Assembly: GCA_019914945.1 (NCBI GenBank)
Contig: CM034102.1
Coordinates: 8,421,501-8,485,500, forward strand
Source of the DNA: Typha latifolia
Taxonomy: Eukaryota > Streptophyta > Magnoliopsida > Poales > Typhaceae
Length of the DNA stretch: 64,000 nucleotides
Reading direction: 5' to 3'
Made by a program: the position numbers and the translations under genes. Positions within the stretch are counted from its first letter, which is position 1; each line of letters begins with the position of its first letter. Below the pieces are notes generated by a model, which made no database searches, was not told where the DNA came from, and was given only the letters and a program-made list of their open reading frames with translations. Below, one piece after another: positions 23,600 through 36,000 of this stretch.

Positions 23600-23978
23600 C
23601 AACAAGAAAGAATACATAAAAATTTATTAAATAAAAAGTCGAATAAGATTTAGTAAAGAGCGTCACTAAATAGCATGACTAAGGGTAATCACTGTCTCAT
23701 TTGTACATGTCACAGAAAACATTTGCAATGGATCCAGCAATGGAGATATAGCTGCATACATCTTATTTCCTCCCTCGACCACATTGTCATGCAATTAATA
23801 CACAGTTTAGATTTGATCCAATTTGTGCATGTTGCAATTTTTTTTTTCTTTTTTTGGTACAGATACATACAATGGTCTGTGTCTCACCACAGAACATACC
23901 ACGGGACAGTGCAAGTCCAACTCAATCTTCTAAATTTACAATTACATGATAATAATTATTCGTATAGGCAACTCTTTC
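23600..23978 (-). other. Probable 3' UTR of the MO25-like gene
   Basis: This is the sequence after the stop at 23979-23981, read on the minus strand. A polyadenylation-like AATAAA lies on the minus strand at 23628-23623. The real cleavage site cannot be read from the sequence. Confidence 0.4.
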
Positions 23979-24037
23979 TTACAGCGCTGATATCTCTTTA
24001 ATAACTTGCTCTTTGTCTGCCTCGAATTGTTCGTCCT
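23979..24037 (-). CDS. MO25: MO25-like gene, exon 11 (terminal coding)
   Basis: It completes Glu and encodes [18 protein letters not shown], followed by TAA at 23981-23979. The acidic FEADKxQV pattern is the usual C-terminus of plant MO25 proteins. Confidence 0.92.
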
Positions 24038-27000
24038 CTGGAGGAAATGAAGATATTAGTATCATTAGTTGTGGCCACAGAATATCAAGTTCAAAGAGTC
24101 AGATATGAGCTCTCAAGTAACCAACATGGAAAAATTACCAAAGCAAAATTGCTCTCACAATGTGAAACACCACACAGTTACTGAAAGAACTTGAATAACA
24201 AGATACGATAATTTTCTGAGAGATTGGCTACAAGAATTCCATGTAAAAGCAGGAAGGAAGATAAAGTCAAGGTACTCAACAGAGTCCTTATTGAAACAAA
24301 AGAATTACCCTTATCTATCTTGAATCCAGCCAAAAAACGAAGAAGCTTGCTTCTGTTTGTGACTAGTATGGTTGCAATCTCAGGTGGTTTATTTTTATTA
24401 GCAGCAAACAACTGATATTTGCAACAAAAAGTAGAAAACCCTGATTTAGTCGACTAAAAAGAGTAGTACACCAAGCAGAATAAAGTCAAGAACTGTACCT
24501 TGAATACGTGGAATGCCTCTATTTGAATATTCTTACTTGATTCCTGCAAAATTTAGAAAAGATAAACAATGTAAACAGAAAGGCTACAACAAAATGTGAA
24601 CAGATACGCACAAACGAATTACAGCAATGCATGTATGATTTTGCACACAATGTCAGAACGAGGCAGCACCACATCTATGCAGTGATTATCTATTGTAGCA
24701 ATGAGGCAACACTAATCAAAGCTAAATATTTGTATCAAGTCTATCCCAAACTATATCACTAAGCAATACTGGTTTATTGGAAGAATCTTTGATTTCAGAT
24801 GAGTTTTCATCTGATAGAATAAGTCAACAAATAGATATAAATAATCCAAATATATGGAAATGTTAGTGATCTCATGGAAATCAAACAAAATCAAGAGTAT
24901 TGGGTAAATAGAACATTTGGAATATGAATACCTAATAAATACTATGAAAATGAAAAAAAGATAAGGAGAATCAAGCTGATCTCCAATTAAAGCTAATTAA
25001 TAGGACTGAAATATGTACGATCTCTCTAAATATATTTAATCTTTCACTTCCATTTACATTCCTTTCAACATTCATTTGACATATCGAGGAGTTAAAAAGG
25101 ATAGGGATGCAACTAGTTATGGAGCGGTTAGATGAGATAATTGATATTGAATGCTTCAATTTCTCTGCCACATGGCATGGAAAAATTGTGAGAACTTCCG
25201 AGTCATGATTAACTAGGCCCATAGTTAAGCCAGCTTCATCAACTTAAGTTTCTTCACCGAAAATACTTTTGTTGATTATTAAAAATAGGACTTAGTTTTA
25301 ATGAAAATTGGTGTTATTTGGCAGGATTATCACTGATCTCTTTCATTAATCTTTTACTAAAATTACATCACCTTCAGTACCATGGTTCCTAGTTTCGGCC
25401 GATCCCGAGTGGGATCGGCCGAAACGGATCGGGATCGGCCATATCGGCTGATCCTGCCCGAGACGAGCATGGGTAAGAGAGAGAGAAAGGGGAAAGAGAG
25501 AGAGAAAGAGAGGGAGCAAGAGAGGGAAAGAGAGGGAGGAAGAAAGAGAGGGAAAGAGAGAGGAAGAGAGAGAGATGGAGCAAGAGAGAGAAAAAAGAAG
25601 GGAAAAAGAGATAGAGTTTGTGGGTTGCAGCAGTAAGAGGGAGAGGGAAGAAGAGAGAGGGGAAGAGGAGAGAGAGACATGGAGAGAAAATAAAAATTTA
25701 AAAACTATGTTAAATAGGGAAAAAGGTGGCAGTCGGTGAGGGAGAGGGAGAATTTTTAAGAGAGTTAGTAGGAGAGAGAGTTAATTAAGAAGAGAGTTTG
25801 ATAAGAGAGATTAGTGAGAGAGAGAGATATCGATAAAAAAGAGATTTAGTGGAGAGAAAGTAAGAATTTTTTTAATTTGTGTGAAAGAGAGAGTAGACAT
25901 GATAACCGGGCGGGCCGGGCCGGGTTCGGGCCGGGCTTTTCGGGCCAAGCAGGCTTAAGTCTTTGTTCACGGCCCGACCCATTAATCACTCGGGCCGGGC
26001 CGGGTTCAGGCCAGGCTAGAATAGTCTAGCCCCGTTACCGCCCGTTGGCCCGTGAGAGATCTGGCCGGGCCAGCCCAACCCACCAATCACTCGGCCCAAC
26101 CCATATTTCAGCTATTTTTAGAATTTTTTTAACTATTAGTTTTTTTTTAAAATATTTATATTCCTCTATTTAAAAAAAATTTTAAAAAATTAAAATTTTT
26201 TAAAAGTCTACTTAAAATAATGCAAAATGGTATAATACTAAAATATTTTTTACTGTAGCAATGGTAAATTACTGTAGCAACGGGCAAAGCACTGTAGCAG
26301 ACGAGCGGGCTTAGTTACGGGCTAAACGGGCGGGCTTTCGGGCCGGGTCAGGCGGGCAAAGGGCTGGCCCGTGCCGCCCATGGGTAGTTCGGGCTCGGGC
26401 CGGGCCGGGCCTAAACCGGGTCCGGGCCTAAACCGGGTCCGGGCCGGGCTTAGCCCGGTCCAAACCGGGCCGGGTCGGGCCGGGCATGGGCGGGCTGGGC
26501 CATTTGATCATGTCTAAGAGAGAGTGTGAGTGGTAGAAAGGGGGAGAAATAGAAATTGAGAAAATAGTATTTATTTTTTAGTTTTTAGACTTTATATATG
26601 AATAATTTATATTTATATCTTATTATTATTTTTCTAAAAAATTAAAAATATTTTTGTATTTTAAAAATTATTTTAAAATACAGGCCAATACGAACGGCCG
26701 ATACTACCGATACCGCCGATACAGCCGATACGTATCATTTTTTCAGACAACCGATCCCGATCTCGATTCCGATACTTGGAACCTTGTTCAGTACAATTTT
26801 GAAAGAAATTATGTCAAATAAAATTCCATCATACCCCTACTTTTCTTTTGGTCTCCTAATGAAGCAATGTTCTAAGGTTCTAATTTACTTTCTCTTATCC
26901 TACATCAACTAAACAAATAAATATGCAAGAACAAATTTTCATAATTTGATCATATAATACTTCAAAATAATAGCAAAAACATAATTCCACAAGCCTAACA

Positions 27001-30000
27001 TGATCAGATGCAAGGTTCAAAATTTTGAGATTAGAATCGGCCACCCTAAAAAACGATACTTATCGGTCATATTAGTCTCTAGTATCGAAATTCAATATCA
27101 GACTATTTTTTAATTACATAAAAATTCTACTAGTTATTTTGAAAATACAAAACATTCTAAATTTTAGAAAATTAATAATAGACAAATAGATAAATATAAA
27201 TAACTTTCAAATAAAATCTAAAAATAAAAAAAGTACAACTCTCACCCCCATTTACTCTCACCCCCTATTGGAATATTAATTTTCTTGCCTCTCTATCTTC
27301 TCCCTAGTCTCTCTACCCTAATCTCCTCCTCCTTCTTCACCAACCTACCACCTCTACCGTTGACAAGGTCTCTCCTAACTTCTAATTTCCTTCGTCTGTC
27401 GAGTCCTCTCTCTTCTTTGGGATCTCGATCACTTCTTCCCCTTCGTCTTTATCTCTTAAACAACATCAACTATCCACCCTCATCTCCATTATCAATTATA
27501 ACCCTAACATCCACTCTACCCGTCACCATCAACATCATCCGCACTATATCGTATTTTTGTCCCAGTGGCAGCAGATCGATTTCACTTGGTTTTGTAATTT
27601 TCTGATAACGGGAGAATATTTGGTGAATATTTTTCCTCAGTTGCGCAGACTACTTCCTGCAATAAATTCAGATCTTGAAAGAATCGTTCCGTAACCTATT
27701 AAAGGACCATATATATCTGTGTGTGTGTGTATCAAGTCAGGACCATATAAATTACTGATTTATCAAGCTCAAGACTTGGAAAAAAAAAAATCAGAGCAGC
27801 TCATAATCAGGAGGCACACATCCAACATGGTAGCTGAGAGATAAATGACAAAAACGAACAAGTTTATAGAAGTAATGTCAGACACAAGAATTTATACATG
27901 AACATCCACAATTAAAGAAATTTCATGCCTAAGAATCTGCTTTGACAAATCAAGCTGCAGAACAAAACAATCCTTTGTATCTCCATTCCAAATAACAACT
28001 CCAGAATCTTTGGATGCATGCCACAAACACAATTTTCATGTATATACTAATAAAAAACTATTAGATCATAGAGCCTAGAAGTTTAAATAGAAATAAGAGA
28101 ACTTTAATTGAACTTAAAAGTAACCAGCATTATTTTTATATGAGGTATTTCTTATGGTTGATTGGTTTACACATACCCTGAGAAGATTCATCAGAATCAT
28201 AAGATTGTCCTTTGAACTAACATATCTCATCATAACTGCAGAATTTGATCGATCCAGTAGCATGTCTCCCAAAACCTGAAAGAAGAAAACGGATGTAACA
28301 ACTATGCACAAAAACCATGATTTGAGAAACAATCCTTTACAGGATTAATATAGAGAAGGAGCTCAAATAAAACTAAGAATTGAACAGAGCATTTGATGGT
28401 GATCCTAGAGTCATAGTTAACCTGCACTGTGTCAGATGGAAAAGAAATGAAAACCCCATAGACAAAGCAAATATACCTTTATAGCTTGCCTTCTTGTAAT
28501 GTAGTTGGGAGATGACAACAGCCTTGAATTAAATTCTGCAAAAAACTGAAAGCAGTACAGAAATATCTATCTCTGTCATCAAGTTTGAGTAAAGGTGAGT
28601 AGAAAAGGAAGGTGATGAACCTAAAACATGCAAGTAACAAATGAAAAATCGTATACTAAAAATCGTTAGTTCAAATAATTACTTACATATCAGCACAAAT
28701 GCATGAGGACTCCTGTAGGGTAGCCCAAGAAGCAGTTACTAAAGTAAATTGCAGAGCATAAAGTTCTAATATAAGCAAATCAAGTGCGAACTTCGCTTGC
28801 AACGTCAAGCAGAGGATTTAAGAACCAATCCTTTCTAATCACTAAAGAATGTCAAGTAAGATGGATAACTAGTGCAAACCAAAAACACTCTAATCCCAGC
28901 TCATTCCTTCAAGATCACAATAAGGAATTGGCTAAAACCTTATTTGGTGAGTAAGCAACTGTTTCGCCCATGGTGGTAGACATGTTGCGCTTTTCGTATG
29001 ATGTCTAAGTTAAATATGTGCTTGTTGTAGTCCAGAAATGAACCAAATTAAGTAGTTAATCTGAGAAACTGTATCACATACCTAAAAGTAATTATGCTAA
29101 TGATCCATTCTAGAAATAATCGGTAATCCAAAGTCAATTGTCAAGAAAAGCCATTACTCACCCAGTCATAATTTCTAGAAAGAAATTCTGCCACAGTTGA
29201 TTTGTGCCTTGTCAGAAGCTCCTGTTATGCAAGTAAAATAATGTTATCACATCTCGTCAAATTCAGCAAAAGGCAAACTGATGATTCTGTAAAAATCATC
29301 ATGCCAGTTCACAAGAAACCAGAATTCTGCCACAAATCTAATGCTTGATGCACTAGGACTGCACAAAAAATAACTCGAAAAGAGATCTCCAATGACCATA
29401 AAAAGTAGTTTTGCCAGTATTCTGAACAGAGAGCAGCTGAAGATGGCCATAGACAATGTGACTTAAGCTAACAAACGATCAATAAATCAGCGGAGAAAGA
29501 AGATGATATGCAAAAAATAAAATATAAATAGAAAGTTGCATGCATGGATGAGCAACTACTTACTACTCATTAGAGTGCATCACAAATGGGATTTTCCTTA
29601 TCACATCACATATCTTCAATTTTGAATTATCTTTGAATTTTCAATAGTATACAAGAAATATCCTTCAGTAATCCTAGAGTAACAGATTTTTATATTTTAA
29701 AAATATCATATATGCAAAAAAATCCAATAAGTATCTTATCTGATAGGCTATCCAATACAATACAACTAGGGTATAGATGCATATGCGCTTCCTAGAAAAT
29801 CACTGATGATCTTAATGCTCATTGCAAGGCAGAAGATCCACCATATTGTTCTTATGTTTTAAGTTCATGACAATGCATGTTATGTTAGAGAGTTATGAGA
29901 AAAGAGAAATAGTGAGGCACTAGTAGGGATATTATTGGTGACATCAGGCAGGCCAGAGTTAGGTTCCGACCAGGCTTGGGCTTTTGTTCGCAGCTCACCT

Positions 30001-33000
30001 ACTATCCACCCGGGTCAATCTAGAATATGATAACAACCAACCAAGCTTTGGGTTACATGTAAGCCTACAAACGAGCTTATATGCCCACAAACATGTTGCG
30101 AGCTTACATGCTAATATGCCCGCAAACATGTTGCGAGCTTACATGTAGCATGTTTGTGGGATCACATGCTCGTAAATGGCCTTACATACTATTTTTATTT
30201 TTATTATGGCTTAATTATAATTAGCCCCCTTTTACTTTGACCCGGTATCATTTTGCCCCTTGTACTATAAATATCCCCCTTAGACTTTTAAAAAGCTAGA
30301 ACTAAACTCATCTCTTAGCCTTCCTTGAGTTAAAATTTACATGTTAAGTATGTGAACAGTATGTTATTTTCAGATAGACAAAATTATCCTCATGAACGTA
30401 AAAAAATATATATTTTTTAGATAATTTTGCCCTTATCTCCTTCCTTAGGATGAATTACAAAAGGCATTCCGCTCTTCTTTCCTAACCCATCTCCTCTAAG
30501 CTCTAGTAAATTTTTTTATCCTATCTCTTTATATCTTCCCCACATGACTTCTAACACAAACAGTAGTAATAGCAAATACTCCACATGTTTGGCATGCTGT
30601 GTCTTCTCCGATAGGTGAGTTATTTTAAAGTTGAGAGAGACATTCCATATGGTAATGAGACTAGCGGATTAAAAAAAAAGATCGGAAGAAGATGGAAAGA
30701 AGAAGGGAAGAAAATGGGATGAGAAGTGAAGAAGAATGGGTTTCTCCCGATCGGTCACAAGTAATGGTAAATAGATAATTTTATGTTATTAACTAATAAA
30801 TTCTAATAGTTCCCTCCAATAACTAAGGAATATAAAAGTAATCTTAGGGCATCCATGTGGTAGCCTCTAAATGACTGCATAATAATGCAGACAAATAAAT
30901 TGGCACTTTGGCAGCCAATCATGCCTATGTTATGACTTAAGACAGTTGAAGTAAATTTCCAGCAACAGAGATTGTTGTGATATGTTATCTTGCAAAATGG
31001 AAGTCTTTTTGTCTTTTGACTATTCCAAAGAAGTCAAGAACCTACTGTGAAGGTCCTCTCTGTCGCTGCTCCCTGCTACTCATTGAACCAAATCTTCTTC
31101 ACTTGTTGCAGTAGAAAAGCACATAGAACTATCATGCCTAAGGTGGAGCTGAAGGAACTGAAAATGCAAAACACATTGGAGGTTATAAGTTATTGTACTC
31201 TTCCTCTATGCAGCATGACTGCCTAACTTGAACGACACCTCTCATTCATCAGATCCCACAAGGATCTCTGTCATCCACTTTATCAGTCACATAAGGGAGT
31301 CAACCTATTAGAATTCAAAACTGGGTAAGATTTTTTATCCCTTTAATTTCTCACACGTAAATGACCCTGAATTGCAGCACAACAGCGCTTAGAACAATCA
31401 TGCCTTAACTAGATAAGACCTTCAATTTCCAAAATTCATATCATCTCTATGATAATTTCTAGTTAAGGTTGTTTTGCTAGCTTGTACCAGTGAAGGAGAA
31501 GCAGTCAGCATCAAAATTTTATCTGATGTGCACATGTTCAGAAAATGCATAACAATTTTTTGATATCATGTATCCCGATACTTATGGACACTAAAAAGAG
31601 ATTATGAAAGAAAGTTTCTCATTCTAATAAAAAAATATCAAATCCATAAACGAGAACATAAAAAGTACAATCTTGAAAAAGTAGAGTATTGAAATAGGCA
31701 TCGCTTAACCTTAAAAGTTGCAGAGGCATCTGATGCTATGTCGAAATTCGGAAGCTGAATATAGTCAAAAAATTTCTTCATATGCTCAGACTCTAGAACA
31801 TACCTGCAAGTATATAATCAAAATGCCCATGAAACCATAGTTTTCAATCATGTGAGAATAAGAAGAATATGTTTTAAGGAAGGAAAGAGAAATCTTTAGG
31901 ACCAAATGATGCAACAAGAGTAGATTGAAAAAAGTAAAACATGGAAGTACTATGATCAAAGATAACATCCCAAAAGCTAGGAAGCACAAATACTTACATA
32001 TTCTCATCATATCCATATTGAATATCATATCATATAACGATACGCATCGGATACTTCCACATGCATATTAGATACTTCCTGAAAGTATTAGATCAGGGAT
32101 CAGGCTTCATAGAGAAGGATGGTAATGGTATTCCATTATGTGTAGGGGGCAAGAAGGAGCTTGGAGTTGGGCCTCCGTGGTCAGAAGCAAAGGGAGCACT
32201 AGAGGCACTAAGGGCAGCGATGGCCTTGGGAGTGAGGAATTTGGATTTGGATCTAGATGCCCAAGAGCTGGTGGAGCTACTACAAACTGGGCTAAACTGC
32301 CCTTTTGCTATTTACATTATAGTTCAGAAATGTACGTCCTTTAGAAACAATTTGTAAATGCCAAAGTTATACACACACATAGGCAAGGAGATATGGCTGC
32401 TGTCTGAGCAGCAAGCATAGCTAAAATCAGCAGTAATTGATTTTGGGTTTGTGGCTGTGAGGATATACCTCATCCACTTGGGGCTTTGCCCTTTATGACC
32501 AGTCTGGTGCTACTATAGGCTGACTGTTGTAAGCAGCTTGCTGCTCCTTTCTAATAAGAAAAAAGTATTAGATTTGTTTTAAAAGTACAATTAATGTTGT
32601 GGATACTTCTCAGTATTTCTTAGATACTTTTGAGATTCGTATCAATAAGAATCAAATTGAAGGAGACAATTACCTTTCATTTCTTATCAGATTTAGAAGG
32701 TTCACTTTGCAAAAACATTGAGTTCACTTATTTATTTTTAACTAAGGAAATCGTGTTACAATGGTCAATTTCTTCTAATATATAGGTTGAGCTGGCTTGT
32801 TTATCTTTCAGTTTAGCTAGTCATGTGCTACAACTGAATATTTTTTTATGACTGGTAGTTGCTTTTTTCTCTTTTGTGATGTCTCCTCATATAAATTATC
32901 ACATGCAACAACAATATATAATTCCTAAATTAAGAGAATGCAAGTACATAAGTACACTAATATATATCTGTAGACATAAAAATATACATATATGAGATAT

Positions 33001-36000
33001 GTATTCTGCATATCATATCCTTATTTTTTAGGTATTATCATATGGTGTATCCATATACATATCTGCTTCATAGCCCAAAAAGTTATATCCACTTTCAAGA
33101 GACTAATTTACACTAAAAAAATATCTCATAAGCAAAATGTAGAATAAATTAGTAGGGCAAAATACTTCAGGTGACTAGCTTGCTGGCATAGAAAGCAAAG
33201 ATCGAAAAATATAATGAAGTAAAGAGTGTTTAGCAGGACTCAAATGCAAGATTTCTGGCAAACCTGTAGTTAAGGATAGTCTGCTCCAACTTCTTCTAGT
33301 TATGTAGAAAAGAAAAAGATGAAAAGTCAAGTTCTCAATCCAAGTGTTTGAAGCACCATTCGAGCTAGTTGGCCAAGGCCAAACATCTTCTTGTTGAAAA
33401 GCTAGACATAATTGGCTTCTTCAATCTGATAATTGGACAGGTTAATTGATACTTGAAAGGGCGACGTAAGAGTGAAACTTGAAACCATGGCCATTGTATT
33501 CAAGGCATCTACTTCCTCAACTTAGACTGCCCCATAGAGATTTGACAATGGGTGACCAACCACAACCTACTCCCATAGCTGAGGATCCTATCGATTCAAA
33601 GTCTAGGGAGCATGTCTCTATGGCTCAAAACACATGACTAAGTGGACGAAAGGAGGTAAGCCTTACCATTACACTATGAGACATCTTAGCACCTAATAAA
33701 TTCTTATTATCTCAAGATCATTGAATTTGACTTGAATGTATCCTTTTAGATGTTGTAACAATTATTGTATCTAGTATCTAAATTATCAAATCTAAAAGTT
33801 TTTAGTTCTCATGCAGCATAATAAATGATGAATCTTTCTGTAGGCAACAGTTTCACGGTTCTAACTCCATGGCACACAATTTGGGTCAAAATTGTGCTCC
33901 TCACTGTTAGAATCATTATAGAAACAATGTTCCAGAGTCAGGCTGCTTAGTATAATAACATCGGCGTCAGTATCAACTCATGGATCATAGTGAATATAAG
34001 AAAGACATCCTAGTGCGTGAGATCTTACAATATTTGAAGAGAACGAAGCGCCCTTGTCCCCATTGTTGGAGGTTTCTTCCAAGGCTAACACCCCCAAGGT
34101 GCACAGCACTTACAGCCATACCAAGTTAACATCACAAAATAGGGATAATTCTCTATCATTCAGAATATATGGTTCATTTAGGAAAAAAGAGTATAGTCAC
34201 ATTTCAGAAGGTATTATATCCTGTGATGTAGTCTATTTGCTCTTCCTGCCCCAATTCCTGAATTGTTTTCTCAACTTACTTCTTTCTATTAAATGAGCAA
34301 ATGAGCGATGAACAATTCTCATAGTAACCAAGGTTCCAATCAGCCTATCACTAAAAAAACAATCTTAAGAAAATGCTAATCTTGGTGAGCAACATCATTT
34401 CATCTGAACAAAGAAGAAGTCAGACAGGTAGCAATAAATAAAAGTCATCATGTACTTCTCTTTATATATATTTACATGTCAAATCATCAAATAATTTGCA
34501 AAATAGTGAAGGAAAAAGTGCTTTTAAAGTTGCCAATTGATGATTCTCTGTCATAGTAACAAATTTCCTCAGTAAAATTATATTACTAATGATAATCACT
34601 CCTAAAAGAGACACTCAAGAAGATGTGACAGTGACTTTTGGAGTAAGAGAATGTTATAAACTTGCACCTCAAAAAGAACATAGACAAGTTTAAAGTACAA
34701 CATATAGGCGCTAATGAATTTAAAGAAACAATTCTTCATTGCTTCTCTCTGACCCAATTGGTTCGAAGTAGAACATGCAACTATAAAGAGGACAATGGCT
34801 GGAAAACCATACCCAACAGGGAAGTCTTCTATCCAATTGATAATGAAGTTGCAAAGATAACACACACCAATCTAGTGCAAGTAATATAATTATAATACAG
34901 CCAAAAGATAGCTGCACTGCTCTTAACTCGGAGAAAAGACATATGGTGCCTTTCGTGACCAAGTTATCTAACACATCTGCGAACCAATGACTTTTGACAT
35001 AAGACGTAAGAAAATACCAAGAGAATCAAGAAATTAGCATTACTACCTTGCAATACTTTGATGTCGAATGCATTCCCTCAACATAGCACCGTAATGTAAA
35101 GCAATGTCCATGTTCTCATACCTGCAAGCAAATATGTTATTTTGCACACGGTTACAGAAAAAATAAGAGAAATAAATTCAGCAAGGAAATCATTAGATCA
35201 AGCTAGTGTATAATATAATACAGAACTTATAGCCAGCACTTATAATACATAAGCACATAAATACACGTACATTTATATACTTATATACGTCGATACACAT
35301 GTAAGAACATATATATGTATATAGTCATGATAATTCCAGAAAGACCACAAAGATAAATATTAAATAGCATCGTCTGCCATCCTTGTTATTTTGAATGGTT
35401 AGGCCAATATGTTGATAAAATTACAACTTTCGAACAGCTTTTAACAGCCCTAACAGAACTTAGAAAACCTCAATCATTGCCAATCTAAAGTTTATTATCA
35501 TTGTGGATCAATGTATGTTAGATCAAAGATCACATAAAATAAATATAGTTATAAATATCCATTTTCTGGCAGCAGTAACTATATCAGTTTCTAATCAGTT
35601 GTCTCTCATAATACAACTTAATTTGCAGTATCCTAAATTTAGATGCTAAAGAAAATATTAATCTCTCTTTACTCTCGTTGATAAACAAGTACATCTCTTA
35701 TTGGACTAGATTCCTCTATACTATGATAAACAACCAGCAAAAGGTTATTAGATGGGACTTGAAATTGCAAATCCAACAGATGGCTATTAGATTGCCAAAT
35801 AGTACACAAGCCATGAATTATTAACTTATAAAAAAAGGATTCTGACTTGCACCATTCACCAGAACTTAAAGATCAAGTTCAGTCTAAAGTTAAATATTAA
35901 ATAACCACTTCATTAAAGAAAAGATCTTAAAAGAGGCTAAAGCAAGTTAACGTAGAAATGTATCTTGTAAAGAGAGAGAAGAAAACATTTATCCACATGA

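Larger units (their letters stand above)
25381..26786. mobile_element. hAT-like element (outer), 8-bp target duplication
   Basis: The ends CATGGTTCCTAGTTTCGG and ...CGATACTTGGAACCTTG are imperfect inverted repeats. The element is flanked on both sides by TTCAGTAC (25373-25380 and 26787-26794), a perfect 8-bp duplication as made by hAT transposases. The subterminal parts are rich in CCGATACNGCCGAT-type repeats. The interior has a GA-rich tract (25470-25680) and the nested element at 25894-26516. It has no transposase, so it is non-autonomous. Confidence 0.9.
24544..28176 (-). other. MO25 intron 8 with nested transposons
   Basis: A 3633-bp intron. It contains an hAT-like element (25381-26786) with a second hAT-like element inside it (25894-26516), a possible further piece of the first family (27011-27240), and a gypsy LTR piece (27267-27701). 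The rest is unassigned AT-rich intron sequence. Confidence 0.9.

Noticed and set aside
24178..24415. Plus-strand 63-residue open frame ending in LLAANN
   Set aside because: It is antisense to exon 10 of the MO25-like gene. The minus strand carries the conserved protein.
30190..30870. A second Mutator-like MITE in intron 5
   Set aside because: One end resembles the MITE terminus pattern (TTAGCCCCC after TAATTATAA), but no inverted partner or 9-bp duplication was found.
34602..34974. Small open frames of 75-87 residues in MO25 intron 4
   Set aside because: No recognisable domain; they overlap on both strands within an intron with ordinary base composition.
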